Counted from the first letter of the stretch, positions 27,713 through 36,605 are shown. The stretch is DNA of 64,000 nt from JAPOXR01 sp963664715 (GCA_963664715.2 CAXXUY010000005.1:62001-126000), one strand, 5' to 3'. Translations and numbers: made by a program. The notes: generated from the letters alone by a model not told the origin.

Positions 27713-28489
27713 TCAGACCGTTTGTCCCAGCTCTTGAGACAATTCCTGTAGAGCTCGACCGCCTGCCATCGCCGTTTCCAGTTCCGGCAGCGTAATTTCT
27801 TCGCGTGTCCAGGTACCGACGGTCCTTCCGCGGTTCAGCACCGAAAAGCGGTCGCCGACTGCCATTGCGTGATGGACGTTATGGGTGATCAAGATCACGC
27901 TGAGTCCCTTGTCGCGCAGGATCTTTATGTAGCGCAGCACGGTCGCGGTCTGGTGGACGCCGAGCGCGGAGGTCGGTTCATCGAGAATCAGCACCCTTGC
28001 GCCAAAGTAGACAGCACGCGCAATCGCAACGCATTGCCGCTCGCCGCCTGAGAGCTTTCCGACCGCCTCCGAGGGGTCGCGAACATCGATGCCAATGTTC
28101 TGCAATTCCCTTCGCGCGATCTTGTTCGCCTTCCTGATGTCCATATGGCCAAAGGCGTGTTTCAGCGGCTCGCGCCCCATGAAGAAGTTGCGCATGATTG
28201 ACATCAGAGGAATCAGCGCCAGCGTCTGGTGGACCGTCGCGATTCCCCGGTCGAGCGCGTCGCGGGGACTCGAAAAGCTGATCGGTTCTCCGTTCATCAG
28301 AATTTGGCCCTCTGTCGGTGCGTAGACACCCGAAAGCGTCTTGATCAGAGTCGACTTTCCCGCGCCATTGTCGCCCAGCAGGCACAGCACTTCGTCCTTG
28401 TCGATATGCATCGACACTCCGGCGAGCGCTACGACGGGGCCGAAGAGCTTTCGAAGGTCTCGTACTTCGATGACATGCGCACTGTTCAC
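27713..28489 (-). CDS. sugar ABC transporter ATP-binding protein, Frc type
   Basis: The protein has 258 residues with a single ABC domain. Walker A is GDNGAGKSTLIKTL (about residue 38), the signature is LSGGERQCVAIARAV, and Walker B is VLILDEPTSALGVHQ, followed by the switch His in LITHNVHHA. The FrcA-type importers use one-domain ATPases, unlike the duplicated RbsA type. It is encoded 10 bases after the permease gene. Confidence 0.9.
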   Translation of the reverse strand: MNSAHVIEVRDLRKLFGPVVALAGVSMHIDKDEVLCLLGDNGAGKSTLIKTLSGVYAPTEGQILMNGEPISFSSPRDALDRGIATVHQTLALIPLMSIMRNFFMGREPLKHAFGHMDIRKANKIARRELQNIGIDVRDPSEAVGKLSGGERQCVAIARAVYFGARVLILDEPTSALGVHQTATVLRYIKILRDKGLSVILITHNVHHAMAVGDRFSVLNRGRTVGTWTREEITLPELETAMAGGRALQELSQELGQTV

Positions 28490-28499
28490 CGAGCCCTCC

Positions 28500-29684
28500 T
28501 CAGGTCTCTCCGGTTACTCGGCCGCGAATGAAATTGTTGAACAGGACCGCAACCAGAAGCATGCCGCCAAGAAAGACCAGGTAGTAGTCAAGGTCAAACC
28601 CGGTATAGGTCAGACCCAGCTTTACTATGCCGAATATGACAGCCCCGATCAGCGCCCCGACGGCCGAGCCATATCCGCCTGTCAGCAGGCAGCCGCCAAT
28701 CACGGCTGCGATGATTGCTTCAAATTCCTTTTGGTCACCTCGAAGCGTGTCTGCGGTGCCGACAGTAAGCACGGTTATGATCGCAACCAGACCTGCTGCG
28801 CAGGATGTTCCCATGAAGAGAACCGTCTTTACGCGATTGACGGGGACCCCTGTGGTTCGCGCTGCCTCTGCGTCTCCGCCCGAGGCATAGATCCAGTTTC
28901 CGAAATTGGTTCTCGATAGAACATACGTGGCCACAATGGCGATGATCAGAACCCAGATCATCTCGACCGGGATTCCCCTTACCTTGGGATTGCCATTCTT
29001 GAATGTGTCTAGCCACCCTTGGGCCGCCATCCACGCAAATGCGCCTTCAAATGCATTTCCTGAGATGAACGGGGCAAGCCAGTTGTCGCCGGCCTTGTCG
29101 GTGACGCCTGAAATCAGCGTGATCCCAGTAACAATCTTCAGCCCTGCCAGTGTGGCACCCTTGTAGACGAAGAGACCTGCCAGGGTCACAATGAACGACG
29201 GCAAGCCAGTTCTGAGCACGATCTGCGCATTGGCAAATCCAATCAATGCAGAAACCCCGAGCGTGACCAGCACAGCTCCCCAGAGCGGTACGCCCCAATA
29301 CACGACGCATGCCCCGAATATCATCCCGGTGAACGCGAGCGTGGACCCGACCGAGAGGTCGAATTCGCCGCCGATCATCAACATTGCCGCCGCGACCGCC
29401 AAAATGCCGAGCTGCGCGGCCGGCGCACCAAGGCTGATGGCGCCACCCAGCGTGAACATCGCGCTGTTGGCGGTGAAAGCGAAAAAAGCCAGAACCGCGG
29501 CCAAACCGGCAATTGCTCCAAGCTCGGGCCGGCGCAAGAGCTTGGCGGACAGCGAAATATCAACGACTCGCTCGTCCGTCTGTGCGTTTTCCACCCTGCC
29601 ATTGACAGAAGTGTCGTCTTGAATTGCCAATCTCCTGGCCCTGTTAGACCCTACCGGAAATCTCGGAAGGGCGCCGCCGCGCAT
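28500..29684 (-). CDS. sugar ABC transporter permease, Frc/Rbs type
   Basis: The protein has 394 residues with about ten hydrophobic segments. Typical family blocks are LMIGGEFDLSVGSTLAFTGM (about residue 105) and the conserved region EAARTTGVPVNRVKTVLFMG (about 275), then an IIAAVIGGCLLTGGYGS block (about 330). It forms the channel for a monosaccharide or polyol. The first 60 residues are hydrophilic and longer than in RbsC, so the true start may be downstream. Confidence 0.88.
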   Translation of the reverse strand: MRGGALPRFPVGSNRARRLAIQDDTSVNGRVENAQTDERVVDISLSAKLLRRPELGAIAGLAAVLAFFAFTANSAMFTLGGAISLGAPAAQLGILAVAAAMLMIGGEFDLSVGSTLAFTGMIFGACVVYWGVPLWGAVLVTLGVSALIGFANAQIVLRTGLPSFIVTLAGLFVYKGATLAGLKIVTGITLISGVTDKAGDNWLAPFISGNAFEGAFAWMAAQGWLDTFKNGNPKVRGIPVEMIWVLIIAIVATYVLSRTNFGNWIYASGGDAEAARTTGVPVNRVKTVLFMGTSCAAGLVAIITVLTVGTADTLRGDQKEFEAIIAAVIGGCLLTGGYGSAVGALIGAVIFGIVKLGLTYTGFDLDYYLVFLGGMLLVAVLFNNFIRGRVTGET

Positions 29685-29711
29685 TCGGCGCCGGCGCCAG
29701 TAGGTTCATGA

Positions 29712-30659
29712 TCAGCGATGACCGCTGGCTACCCCGTCAAGCACCGATGCCGCGTTCGACTGATCGACGACAATCGGGCCTGAGCCGATATGATCGACAT
29801 AAAAGGTTATGCCGTAGCGCGCCTTCAGCGCGATCGCTATGACCGGCAAGTAGCCTTGCAAGTAGGGTTGCTGGTCGATTGTGAACGCGATCTTGCCCTG
29901 ATCGATATACTCAAGCACTTCAGTCGAGAGATTGAAGGTTGAATGATGCACCTCGCCCAAGCGACCCATCTCTTCAATCACATTGGCAATTGATGGCGCA
30001 TTGGTCGTTGACATCGACAAGAGTGCGTCAAGATCCGGGTCAGACTCGAGCAGCGCCCGGGTCTTGGCGGCAACTTCCGACGGATCGAAGCCGAAAGGCA
30101 CGACCTGTGCATCCGAACCGAAACCCTCGTTAAGGCCGGCGCAGATCGCGTCAAGTGCCACGTTGCCGGGCTGAACGTTGAGACATGCCGCCTTCGTGCC
30201 GCCCAATGCCTTCAGGCTCCTGCCGGAAATCAAGCCCGCTTCGTAGAGGTCTTCTCCGACGAAGAACATCGCCTTTGTCTGATCAAGCGTACCCGTGCCC
30301 GAGTTGATGGTCACGACAGGAATTCCGGCGTCCGAGGCTTCCGAGATCGGTCCTCCGAGGGCATTTACGTCCGGAACAGTTACGATGATGCCGGCCGGCT
30401 CTTGATTGATGGCCGCGCGGATCAGATTTGTCATGGCAACCATGTCCGCGCCTCCCTCAGGCGCCTGGTAACTGAGGGACACCCCCAAGTCAGCTGCCGC
30501 GTCTTCAGCCCCCTTCTTGACCGGCGCCCAGAAACTATCTGACGCGGCACCGTGTGTGATCATGATAATGTTGAGGTCTTGCGCATGCGAAACCGACCCG
30601 ATTCCGACCGCGACAGCGCATGCCGCAAGTACCGATCTGAGGTTTAGGAATCTCCTCAT
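29712..30659 (-). CDS. sugar ABC transporter substrate-binding protein
   Basis: The protein has 315 residues with a Sec signal peptide (MRRFLNLRSVLAACAVAVGI, cleaved near SHA-QD). The mature domain is the ribose/fructose-binding type: IIMITHGAASDSFW at the start, then GIIVTVPDVNALGGPI and VVTINSGTGTL. I chose the Met at 30659 because GGGGAGG lies upstream and it begins the signal peptide; a longer frame to 30785 does not. It is the first gene of an operon with the permease, ATPase and perhaps the desaturase. Confidence 0.9.
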   Translation of the reverse strand: MRRFLNLRSVLAACAVAVGIGSVSHAQDLNIIMITHGAASDSFWAPVKKGAEDAAADLGVSLSYQAPEGGADMVAMTNLIRAAINQEPAGIIVTVPDVNALGGPISEASDAGIPVVTINSGTGTLDQTKAMFFVGEDLYEAGLISGRSLKALGGTKAACLNVQPGNVALDAICAGLNEGFGSDAQVVPFGFDPSEVAAKTRALLESDPDLDALLSMSTTNAPSIANVIEEMGRLGEVHHSTFNLSTEVLEYIDQGKIAFTIDQQPYLQGYLPVIAIALKARYGITFYVDHIGSGPIVVDQSNAASVLDGVASGHR

Positions 30660-30863
30660 GATATCCTCCCCTTTGAAGATTGATTGGCCCGTCCCCGTAG
30701 TTCCAAGCAAACTTGAGCCACTTGTTTGCATCCCGATTCTAGCACCAATTTGGACATTTGCAATCAACTCATGATGCCTATACACGCATTAGTGCGGCCA
30801 TTATCATCAATTCATGAGATTCCATCTCAGTTCTGGGCGCAGTACGGAACCGGAGGTGAACTG

Positions 30864-31673
30864 ATGTATAACTTCTCCAAACGCTGGAATGTCGAATCGC
30901 TCAGGGCAGTTCGCGGAAAGCGCGTTCTGCCCAAACTTCGGGTCGTGACGCTTGAAGAGGCAGCCGCCGCCGAAGCCGCCGGAATCGACATGATCTCCGT
31001 TCTGCCATCGTTGCTGTTCGACCCGCGTTTCCGTGAGGTCGCACCGAACGCATTCGCCATCCCCGGCGACAATTTCTGGGAAATCGGCGGCCCCGACGAT
31101 TATCTTCGATGGGCAATGCCACTCTTCAAGCATGGCGCCGACTGCATCTATTGCCAAGGATCGCTGGCTTCGGTCCGGCTGCTGGCGGACCATGGGATTC
31201 CCGTCTGCGGCCATGTCGGTCTCGTTCCACCAAAGACAACCTGGACTGGGGGCGCCAAAGCGGTCGGAAGGTCACTCGAAAAGGCCAAGCTCGTCTGGGA
31301 GCAGTGCGTCGCATACCAGAATGCCGGAGCCTTTGCGGTCGAAATCGAAGTGGTGCCGGAAGAGATCACGGAAATCATCGCGCAAAGAACCGACCTGTTC
31401 CTGATATCCATGGGCGGCGGAGGCAAGGGCCACGCGCAGTATCTGTTCAGCGAAGATGTGCTTGGCGAGAATGACGGCCATGTCCCGCGTCATGCTAAGA
31501 AATATGCCGACTTTCTGGGCGAATACAGGCGGCTGCAAGACATGCGGATCAATGCCATGCGAGAATTCTCGGATGAGGTTCGGACTGGAAAGTTCCCTTC
31601 CGAACCGTACATTGTGCACGCTGATGACGGTGTCGCCGATCAATTCAAGGAGTGGCTCGACAAGGTCACGTGA
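30864..31673 (+). CDS. PanB-like (PEP mutase fold) protein
   Basis: The protein has 269 residues, the PanB length. Ketopantoate hydroxymethyltransferase features are PVCGHVGLVPP (about residue 115) and an acidic active-site strand VEIEVVPEEIT (about 170). However, the Mg2+-binding V-G-D-S loop of true PanB is replaced by SVLPSLLFD, and the V-K-x-E-G-G block by IYCQGS. It is therefore a divergent member of the phosphoenolpyruvate mutase/PanB superfamily and probably not a pantothenate enzyme. ATG 30864 has GGAGGTGA upstream. It is divergent from the Frc-type ABC operon and may act on a product of the imported sugar. Confidence 0.78.
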   Translation: MYNFSKRWNVESLRAVRGKRVLPKLRVVTLEEAAAAEAAGIDMISVLPSLLFDPRFREVAPNAFAIPGDNFWEIGGPDDYLRWAMPLFKHGADCIYCQGSLASVRLLADHGIPVCGHVGLVPPKTTWTGGAKAVGRSLEKAKLVWEQCVAYQNAGAFAVEIEVVPEEITEIIAQRTDLFLISMGGGGKGHAQYLFSEDVLGENDGHVPRHAKKYADFLGEYRRLQDMRINAMREFSDEVRTGKFPSEPYIVHADDGVADQFKEWLDKVT

Positions 31674-32068
31674 ACGGGTTTGGCCGCCTGATTCTGAGCG
31701 GTCGGCTGGCCTAACCAGCCCTGATAAGGCTGAGAACCGCACTCAATAGATTCCTTACAAGCAGGTCCAGCACAATCGGCACCCGCATGCACCGCGAAAC
31801 ACCGGGTTGGCGACCGGACCTTCGGCCTGATTGGCAGACCCCGGGCATACCGGAAGAAGAGCCTCAGGGCTGTATTCAGGACTCGTCTCTGCTTGGAAAC
31901 AGTCAACCGCATCTATCACCCGCCTGGAGAGAGTGAGAGGTCCAAAGGTACCCGAAAGGAAGACTGGCGCGACTATTCCCTCAAGCTTTGGCAAGGCAAT
32001 GCCCGTTTGCATTTTTCGGCAAGCCGAACATCGTTGAATCGCGATTCCCGTAAATTCGGAGGAATTCT
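31674..32068. other. intergenic stretch
   Basis: About 400 bases with no gene I can support. Short open frames on both strands lack recognisable domains. It separates metabolic genes on the left from accessory genes on the right, so it is a possible edge of the island. The last bases contain GGAGGA, which serves the interrupted gene that follows. Confidence 0.35.
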
Positions 32069-32521
32069 ATGCCAAATGATGCTCGGACCCGTCATGCTGC
32101 AGCTGGCGAGTATCTCGTGCCCGGCGAACTGCTTCGCCGAGACATCGAAGCTTACCTGGCTCAAGGGCCGGCCCAATCAGGGTAGGATATTCTCACTCGC
32201 CAGAAAGATACCTTCAGGCACGTGCAAGTGAAGACAATCGCCTGGCCAAGTCAAAGAGCCGTCAATATCTCCCCGTCCACAATACCTGGTGAAGAATCCG
32301 CAACCGATGGGACCAGGTGCTTCGATGTCATGGTCGTTGTCCTTTTGCAGAAGAAGGAGTCGCACAGCCGGTTCCTGGTCCTCACACCGGCAGATGTTCG
32401 AGTTCGCTGGGCACCGCTCAAACAAGGTCGCGCAAAACGTACGATGACTATTCCCAAACAACTTGGCAATTTCTCTGAGTTTGAAGACAAATGGGACAAG
32501 ATTCGATTGCCGGACCAATGA
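32069..32521 (+). pseudogene. PD-(D/E)XK nuclease-like gene with in-frame amber
   Basis: From the ATG at 32069 (GGAGGA six bases upstream) the frame reads RTRHAAAGEYLVPGELLRRD and AYLAQGPAQSG. It meets TAG at 32183-32185, then continues without a shift as DILTRQKDTFRHVQVKTIAW and onward to KRTMTIPKQLGNFSEFEDKW before a TGA. The D-I-L plus V-Q-V-K pattern matches small PD-(D/E)XK-fold proteins related to restriction or homing endonucleases. Without the amber it would be 150 residues. A single TGG (Trp) to TAG change would explain it. It may be a recent pseudogene, or a suppressed stop. Confidence 0.6.
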
Positions 32522-32967
32522 TCGACTCATTTGCCTGCCTTTCGCTTCACGTTACGTTACGGACAACCGCATGACGCTGCGGTTGCCGCAATGGTGGTGC
32601 TCGGTTTGCCGAAACGTTTCAGGCGGTCCTCGGACCGATCTTCCTGTTCCTGTCATTCGGTTGCGATTGGTGCAGCCGGGCAGGGAATCTGGAATGGCCT
32701 GGAAGGGCAATTTACTGTTCGCCCACCGATGGCGGCTAACAGGCAGGGAATTCGTCGGATTCCAAGACCACCCGATTTACGCGATGTATCTGGATGCAGT
32801 CCGGCACGACGCGGAGACTGGGTTCCCGCCAGTCGTGTCGAGTTCTTCGCGGTGCAGGTTTGTCCCCATCGCAGGGTCTGCAGGGCGAGAGATGCGAAGG
32901 ATTGCTGCTGGTCAGCCGTGTCCCGGCGGCCGTTTACAAGGCGCTGACCTGACATTATGACAGGTAT
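32522..32967. other. intergenic stretch
   Basis: About 450 bases between the interrupted nuclease-like gene and the DUF4258 gene. Three overlapping long frames exist, one on the minus strand and two on the plus strand, but none shows a known motif or a ribosome binding site. It may be decayed coding sequence. Confidence 0.35.
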
Positions 32968-33276
32968 ATGGTCGGGGTAATTCCCTTTCACAACCCGTTC
33001 CGCGTTGCCGAGTATTGTGCGGGTCACATCGTTGAGTGTCTTGACAGGAGCGAGGTCGACTTCGACCAGCCGCACTTCCGCGAGCGGTTGCGCGAAAGGG
33101 ACATTACCATGCGCCAGGTACTATCGACACTGCGAAAAGGAGAGATCACTGACGGGCCCAGGAAGTACGCTCATGGCGACTTCGGGGTCAAACTGAAGCG
33201 CTTCGTGGCTGGAAGGAAGATCCAGGTGGTCGTGGCGCTGAATGTCAGCAAGTGCACGGTTGTTACCGTCATCTGA
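32968..33276 (+). CDS. DUF4258 domain protein, putative toxin
   Basis: The protein has up to 102 residues. The DUF4258 core is visible as HFRERLRERDITMRQVLSTL followed by GEITDGPRKYAHGDFGVKL and strand repeats ending in VVVALNVSKCTVVTVI. DUF4258 proteins are RelE-like in size and are often the toxin of a pair with an HTH antitoxin. The next gene, nine bases downstream, encodes such an HTH protein. The toxic activity is inferred from family and context. Confidence 0.75.
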   Translation: MVGVIPFHNPFRVAEYCAGHIVECLDRSEVDFDQPHFRERLRERDITMRQVLSTLRKGEITDGPRKYAHGDFGVKLKRFVAGRKIQVVVALNVSKCTVVTVI

Positions 33277-33285
33277 GAGGAAGAT

Positions 33286-33741
33286 ATGATGACCGAGACA
33301 TACCACTATACGGAGAGCGGACTTGACAACGTCAAACTCGTCAACGGTTTCGAACTGGAGGGTGGACGCCTGAAAATCCATGACATTGAGGGGTTGCACC
33401 GCGCAATCGGGCGGTGGCTGGTGTCTACCAGGAAAAGGCTCTCTGGTGCTGAAATCAGGTTTCTTCGCCATGAGCTGGAATTGTCGCAGGCCATGCTTTC
33501 GTTCCTTCTAGGCGTGACCGAGCGGACAGTTCTTCGCTGGGAGAACGACAGGAGCAAGCGGAACAACGGCAACCCGGCAGCCGAGCGGACCCTGCGCCTG
33601 CTTTACCTCGAGAAGGCGTTCGGCAATCTCGGGGTGTCCGAAGCGCTGGAACTGATCGCCAATCTGGAGGATCAACTCAATCAACTCGGAGAGTTTTCCT
33701 ACTCCAATGACCAGGAGTGGCATGAAAACCTGGCGGCCTGA
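33286..33741 (+). CDS. HTH protein, putative antitoxin
   Basis: The protein has 151 residues. The N-terminal half (MMTETYHYTESGLDNVKLVN) resembles the small binding domain of MqsA/HigA-like antitoxins but without the CxxC zinc site. The second half carries an HTH (LELSQAMLSFLLGVTERTVL, RWENDRSKRN). It likely binds the upstream toxin and the promoter of the pair. It follows the DUF4258 gene after nine bases, with AGAGAGGAAG as a binding site. Toxin-first order matches HigBA and MqsRA. Confidence 0.78.
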   Translation: MMTETYHYTESGLDNVKLVNGFELEGGRLKIHDIEGLHRAIGRWLVSTRKRLSGAEIRFLRHELELSQAMLSFLLGVTERTVLRWENDRSKRNNGNPAAERTLRLLYLEKAFGNLGVSEALELIANLEDQLNQLGEFSYSNDQEWHENLAA

Positions 33742-33800
33742 TCTTGGAACACATGCGTCGTGATCGTTGGCGCGGCAGTCTCCGGACAACCGGTGCCCTA

Positions 33801-35005
33801 GTGTTATGATCGTTTTTGGGGATTCCATTTTCCTGTGGAGTATGATTCAAACGCTCCCGGCGAGAGCCGCGCAGTTTTCAATGGGAGCGGAACCGCAATG
33901 GCAAGGAGCAGGAGAACCCGGATCGTTCTGAGCGAGGAAGACCGGAAACGTCTCGAAAAGATCAAGACCGATCCGCATTCGATCCTCAAGCATGTCCAGA
34001 GGGCGAGTATCATCCTTCACCTCGGCGACGGCCTCACACTGTCGCAGACGATGCGGGCCACCGGCATGTCGAAGCCGACGGTCTGGCGCTGGTGGGACCG
34101 CTTCCTCGTCGAGGGTGTTGACGGCCTGCTTTACGACATCCCCCGGAGACGGGGCCGCAAGCCGATAGCCGAGGACAAGGTCAGTGAACTGATCGAGCTC
34201 GCGATGTCGCCGCCGCCGGAGCACAGCAGTCACTGGACGCTGCGGGCGCTGGCGAAAAAGCTGGGGATCGCGGTCTCGACGGTGTTCGGCATCCTGAAGA
34301 ACAACGGCCTGAAACCCCACAGGGTCAAGACATTCAAGGTCTCCCGCGACCCGAGGTTCGAGTTGAAGGTCGGCGACGTCGTCGGCCTCTACGTCAACCC
34401 GCCCGACCACGCTGTCGTCATCTCGGTGGACGAGAAGACACAGATCCAGGCATTGGGACGGACGCAGACGCCCCTGCCGATGAAGTCCGGCCATCCCGAG
34501 ACCCGCACCCATGATTACAGGCGCAACGGGACAACCTGCCTGATGGCGGCCCTCGATGTCGCCACCGGAAAGGTCACCGGCCAGATGGTCGAGCGTCACC
34601 GCTCGGAGGAATTCCTCGCCTTCCTCGATCTCGTCTCCGAAGGGATCAAGCCCGGAACCCAGGTTCATGTTGTCCTCGACAACGTCTCCTCCCACAAGTC
34701 GGCCGAGGTCAACGAATGGCTGAAGGACAACGCCAATTGGACGTTTCACTTCACGCCGACCTCGGCCTCGTGGATGAATGCCGTCGAGGGTTTCTTCTCC
34801 AGGCTCTCGAGGCAGAGGCTCAAGCGCGCGATCTTCAACTCGCTCGACGAGTGCATTGCGGCGATCGAGGGCTACATCGAGCACCACAATGCCAATGACG
34901 CCCGCCCGTTCCGCTGGAGCAAGAAGCCGGAAGACCTCGTGGAGGCGTGGAAGAAGGGGCACCAGAAGCTGCAGGAATCGGCATCGTGAAAAAGATTCAA
35001 AACAC
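33801..35005 (+). mobile_element. complete IS630-family element
   Basis: The element has 1,205 bases. The ends read GTGTTATGATCGTTTTT on the left and, reversed, GTGTTTTGAATCTTTTT on the right. Both are flanked by TA (33799-33800 and 35006-35007), the target that IS630/Tc1 elements duplicate. One transposase gene fills the inside. Removing it joins GTGCCCTA to GGTTGACG. The element appears intact. Confidence 0.88.
33898..34989 (+). CDS. IS630 family transposase
   Basis: The protein has 363 residues. The N-terminal HTH region reads LTLSQTMRATGMSKPTVWRW (about residues 48-67), and a second wHTH (WTLRALAKKLGIAVSTVFGI) follows. The DDE catalytic core shows ISVDEKTQIQ (first Asp), HVVLDNVSSHK (second Asp) and PTSASWMNAVEGFFS (Glu), in the spacing of the IS630/Tc1 family. 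I chose the Met at 33898 (MARSRRTRIVL), 63 bases inside the longest frame, as the usual start. It mediates cut-and-paste transposition at TA. Confidence 0.92.
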   Translation: MARSRRTRIVLSEEDRKRLEKIKTDPHSILKHVQRASIILHLGDGLTLSQTMRATGMSKPTVWRWWDRFLVEGVDGLLYDIPRRRGRKPIAEDKVSELIELAMSPPPEHSSHWTLRALAKKLGIAVSTVFGILKNNGLKPHRVKTFKVSRDPRFELKVGDVVGLYVNPPDHAVVISVDEKTQIQALGRTQTPLPMKSGHPETRTHDYRRNGTTCLMAALDVATGKVTGQMVERHRSEEFLAFLDLVSEGIKPGTQVHVVLDNVSSHKSAEVNEWLKDNANWTFHFTPTSASWMNAVEGFFSRLSRQRLKRAIFNSLDECIAAIEGYIEHHNANDARPFRWSKKPEDLVEAWKKGHQKLQESAS

Positions 35006-35221
35006 TAGGTTGACGATTTGAACCGCATCCCGGCACTTAACCGACTGGCTTGGCTGTCCCAATCGGCCTCACGGCGTCCGGCGGGCAAGGTGGCTCAGGT
35101 TGGTCGTGGCCAGATTCTCCGCGGCCAACCAACCTCGCCGGTCTTAATTCCCTCGAAGTGTCCGGCTGAGTTCGGACCAACGGCCAGTTTCACTTCTCGG
35201 AGCCGCGCGCGTTTTCCGCAC

Positions 35222-35774
35222 CTACCCTGCCAGGATGTCCCGGCAACCCTCGCAGCGGACGTAACGGCCGATCTCATCCTCCGGCAGTTCGGCGCCGCAA
35301 CCGCGGCAATGTCCGGATGCAACCTGTCTTTTCCTGGGTTCTGCAAGGTCATGCTCCGAAAGCAGTTCTGTCGCCCGCCGGACTGTCTTTCTGTTGACGC
35401 CGTTTTCAGGGTGATAGTTCCGATCTTCTGCAAGCACGCCAGCGCCGGAGTGTTGGGCAAAGTCCACGACAAATCCGAAGACATGCTTGCAAGACTCACG
35501 AAGGTTTTCTCAATGCAAGGCATCCGTGCTTGCAGAGCAACCCAACGCGCGATCATCACGATCGCCTCTTCCTCGGAGATTCCCTCCGGCAACGCGGTGC
35601 CGGACGGTGTCGTCAGACCAGGCAGCCTGTCAATGAAGTCTCCGGTTGCATCGCCAGACTCGTCCGTGTGTTGTCGTCTGTGTGACAGCAGGGAACATTG
35701 GCGGAGACGGTGTCCGCCAATCGGCGTGATCCGAAACAGGGGCGGTGTGATCGCAAATGCAATTGTCGTGGCAT
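35222..35774 (-). pseudogene. HTH/zinc-ribbon protein remnant, copy 2
   Basis: From an ATG at 35774 with AAGGAGG five bases upstream the frame gives MPRQLHLRSHRPCFGSRRLA. It then shifts to EEEAIVMIARWVALQARMPC and IEKTFVSLAS, and shifts again to VNRKTVRRATELLSEHDLAE. It ends with CRGCGAELPEDEIGRYVRCE and GC, a four-cysteine zinc ribbon. The order wHTH then zinc ribbon suggests a DNA-binding protein of about 180 residues. At least two frameshifts disable it. Its middle part is shared with copy 1 at 23,891-24,531, about 11 kb away in the same orientation. Function unknown. Confidence 0.6.
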
Positions 35775-35861
35775 CGTAACCTCCTTGAACTTTCATTCCA
35801 TTCGGGCAGCGCCCTGTTCCCGGCTGAGCCTGTTCCATTCAGGACCAGGCCGGTAATCTGC

Positions 35862-36605
35862 ATGCCGGCCTGGAAGCCAGTTGCAGTCGGAGGCCTTCTT
35901 CACATCGTTCTCGTGTTGTTGCCTGCGACTCTCCTGGCCAGCAGCATAGATTGCAGCAGCTACCGCGCGCAAGTCATCCGCCACGAGGTCGGAGGGTGCG
36001 GCTGGTCCGAACGCTGTCTTGCCCGAAATCCGCATTCAAGTGCGGTCGGCTGCTACCAGATGACCAATGCCGCCCTGGCCGACGTCGGCTGGAAGACCCG
36101 CTCGGGTGAATGGATTAGCAATCCATGGGGCATCACTTCCGACAGGGAATTTGCCACGGATTTCGATGCACAGAACGAGGCCTTCGATCACTACACTGCG
36201 CTGAATTGGCAACGCCTCGGCAGCACCAGGTCGCTGGTCGGGACCGAAGTCGGTCAGGTCAGGGTCACTGAAGGCGGCTTGCTGGCCGCCACGCATTTTC
36301 TCGGCCCGGGCGGCATGCGGCAGTTTGCCAATTGTGGCCTTCGGCCGGATTGCATACCCGACGCCGCGGCCAGCGCGAATGGAGGCCGCATGCAGGCATA
36401 CAGGATCGCAATGACGCGGCTTGCGGAGGGCAGCGCGACAGATGTCGGCAGATTGACGGGTGTCCAGACTCAAGGCGGAGGTGGCTACTTTGCCGATGGA
36501 GTGGGTGCTGCAGGCCCGGCCGGTGGCGGCGCCTTCCTGCCATGGACCGCCCTTGCAATACGCGAGCAGCCTCCACTGCAAGGTGAAAGGAAGCATCTGC
36601 GATGA
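35862..36605 (+). CDS. putative VirB1-like peptidoglycan hydrolase of the T4SS
   Basis: The protein has 247 residues with a signal peptide (GGLLHIVLVLLPATLLAS). The mature part starts at CSSYRAQVIRHEVGGCGW, where the Glu after His fits the catalytic residue of lysozyme-like transglycosylases. NPHSSAVGCYQMTNAALADV then matches their S-x-A-x-G-x-Y-Q-x-T segment, and LAATHFLGPGGMRQF resembles a later helix. It would locally open the cell wall for the secretion channel. The first gene of the cluster, it overlaps the next start by four bases. The assignment is moderately sure. I chose Met 35862 because it begins the signal peptide. Confidence 0.65.
   Translation: MPAWKPVAVGGLLHIVLVLLPATLLASSIDCSSYRAQVIRHEVGGCGWSERCLARNPHSSAVGCYQMTNAALADVGWKTRSGEWISNPWGITSDREFATDFDAQNEAFDHYTALNWQRLGSTRSLVGTEVGQVRVTEGGLLAATHFLGPGGMRQFANCGLRPDCIPDAAASANGGRMQAYRIAMTRLAEGSATDVGRLTGVQTQGGGGYFADGVGAAGPAGGGAFLPWTALAIREQPPLQGERKHLR

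Noticed and set aside
33847..34962. 371-codon open frame on the minus strand
   Set aside because: It is antisense to the IS630 transposase, whose DDE motifs are clear.
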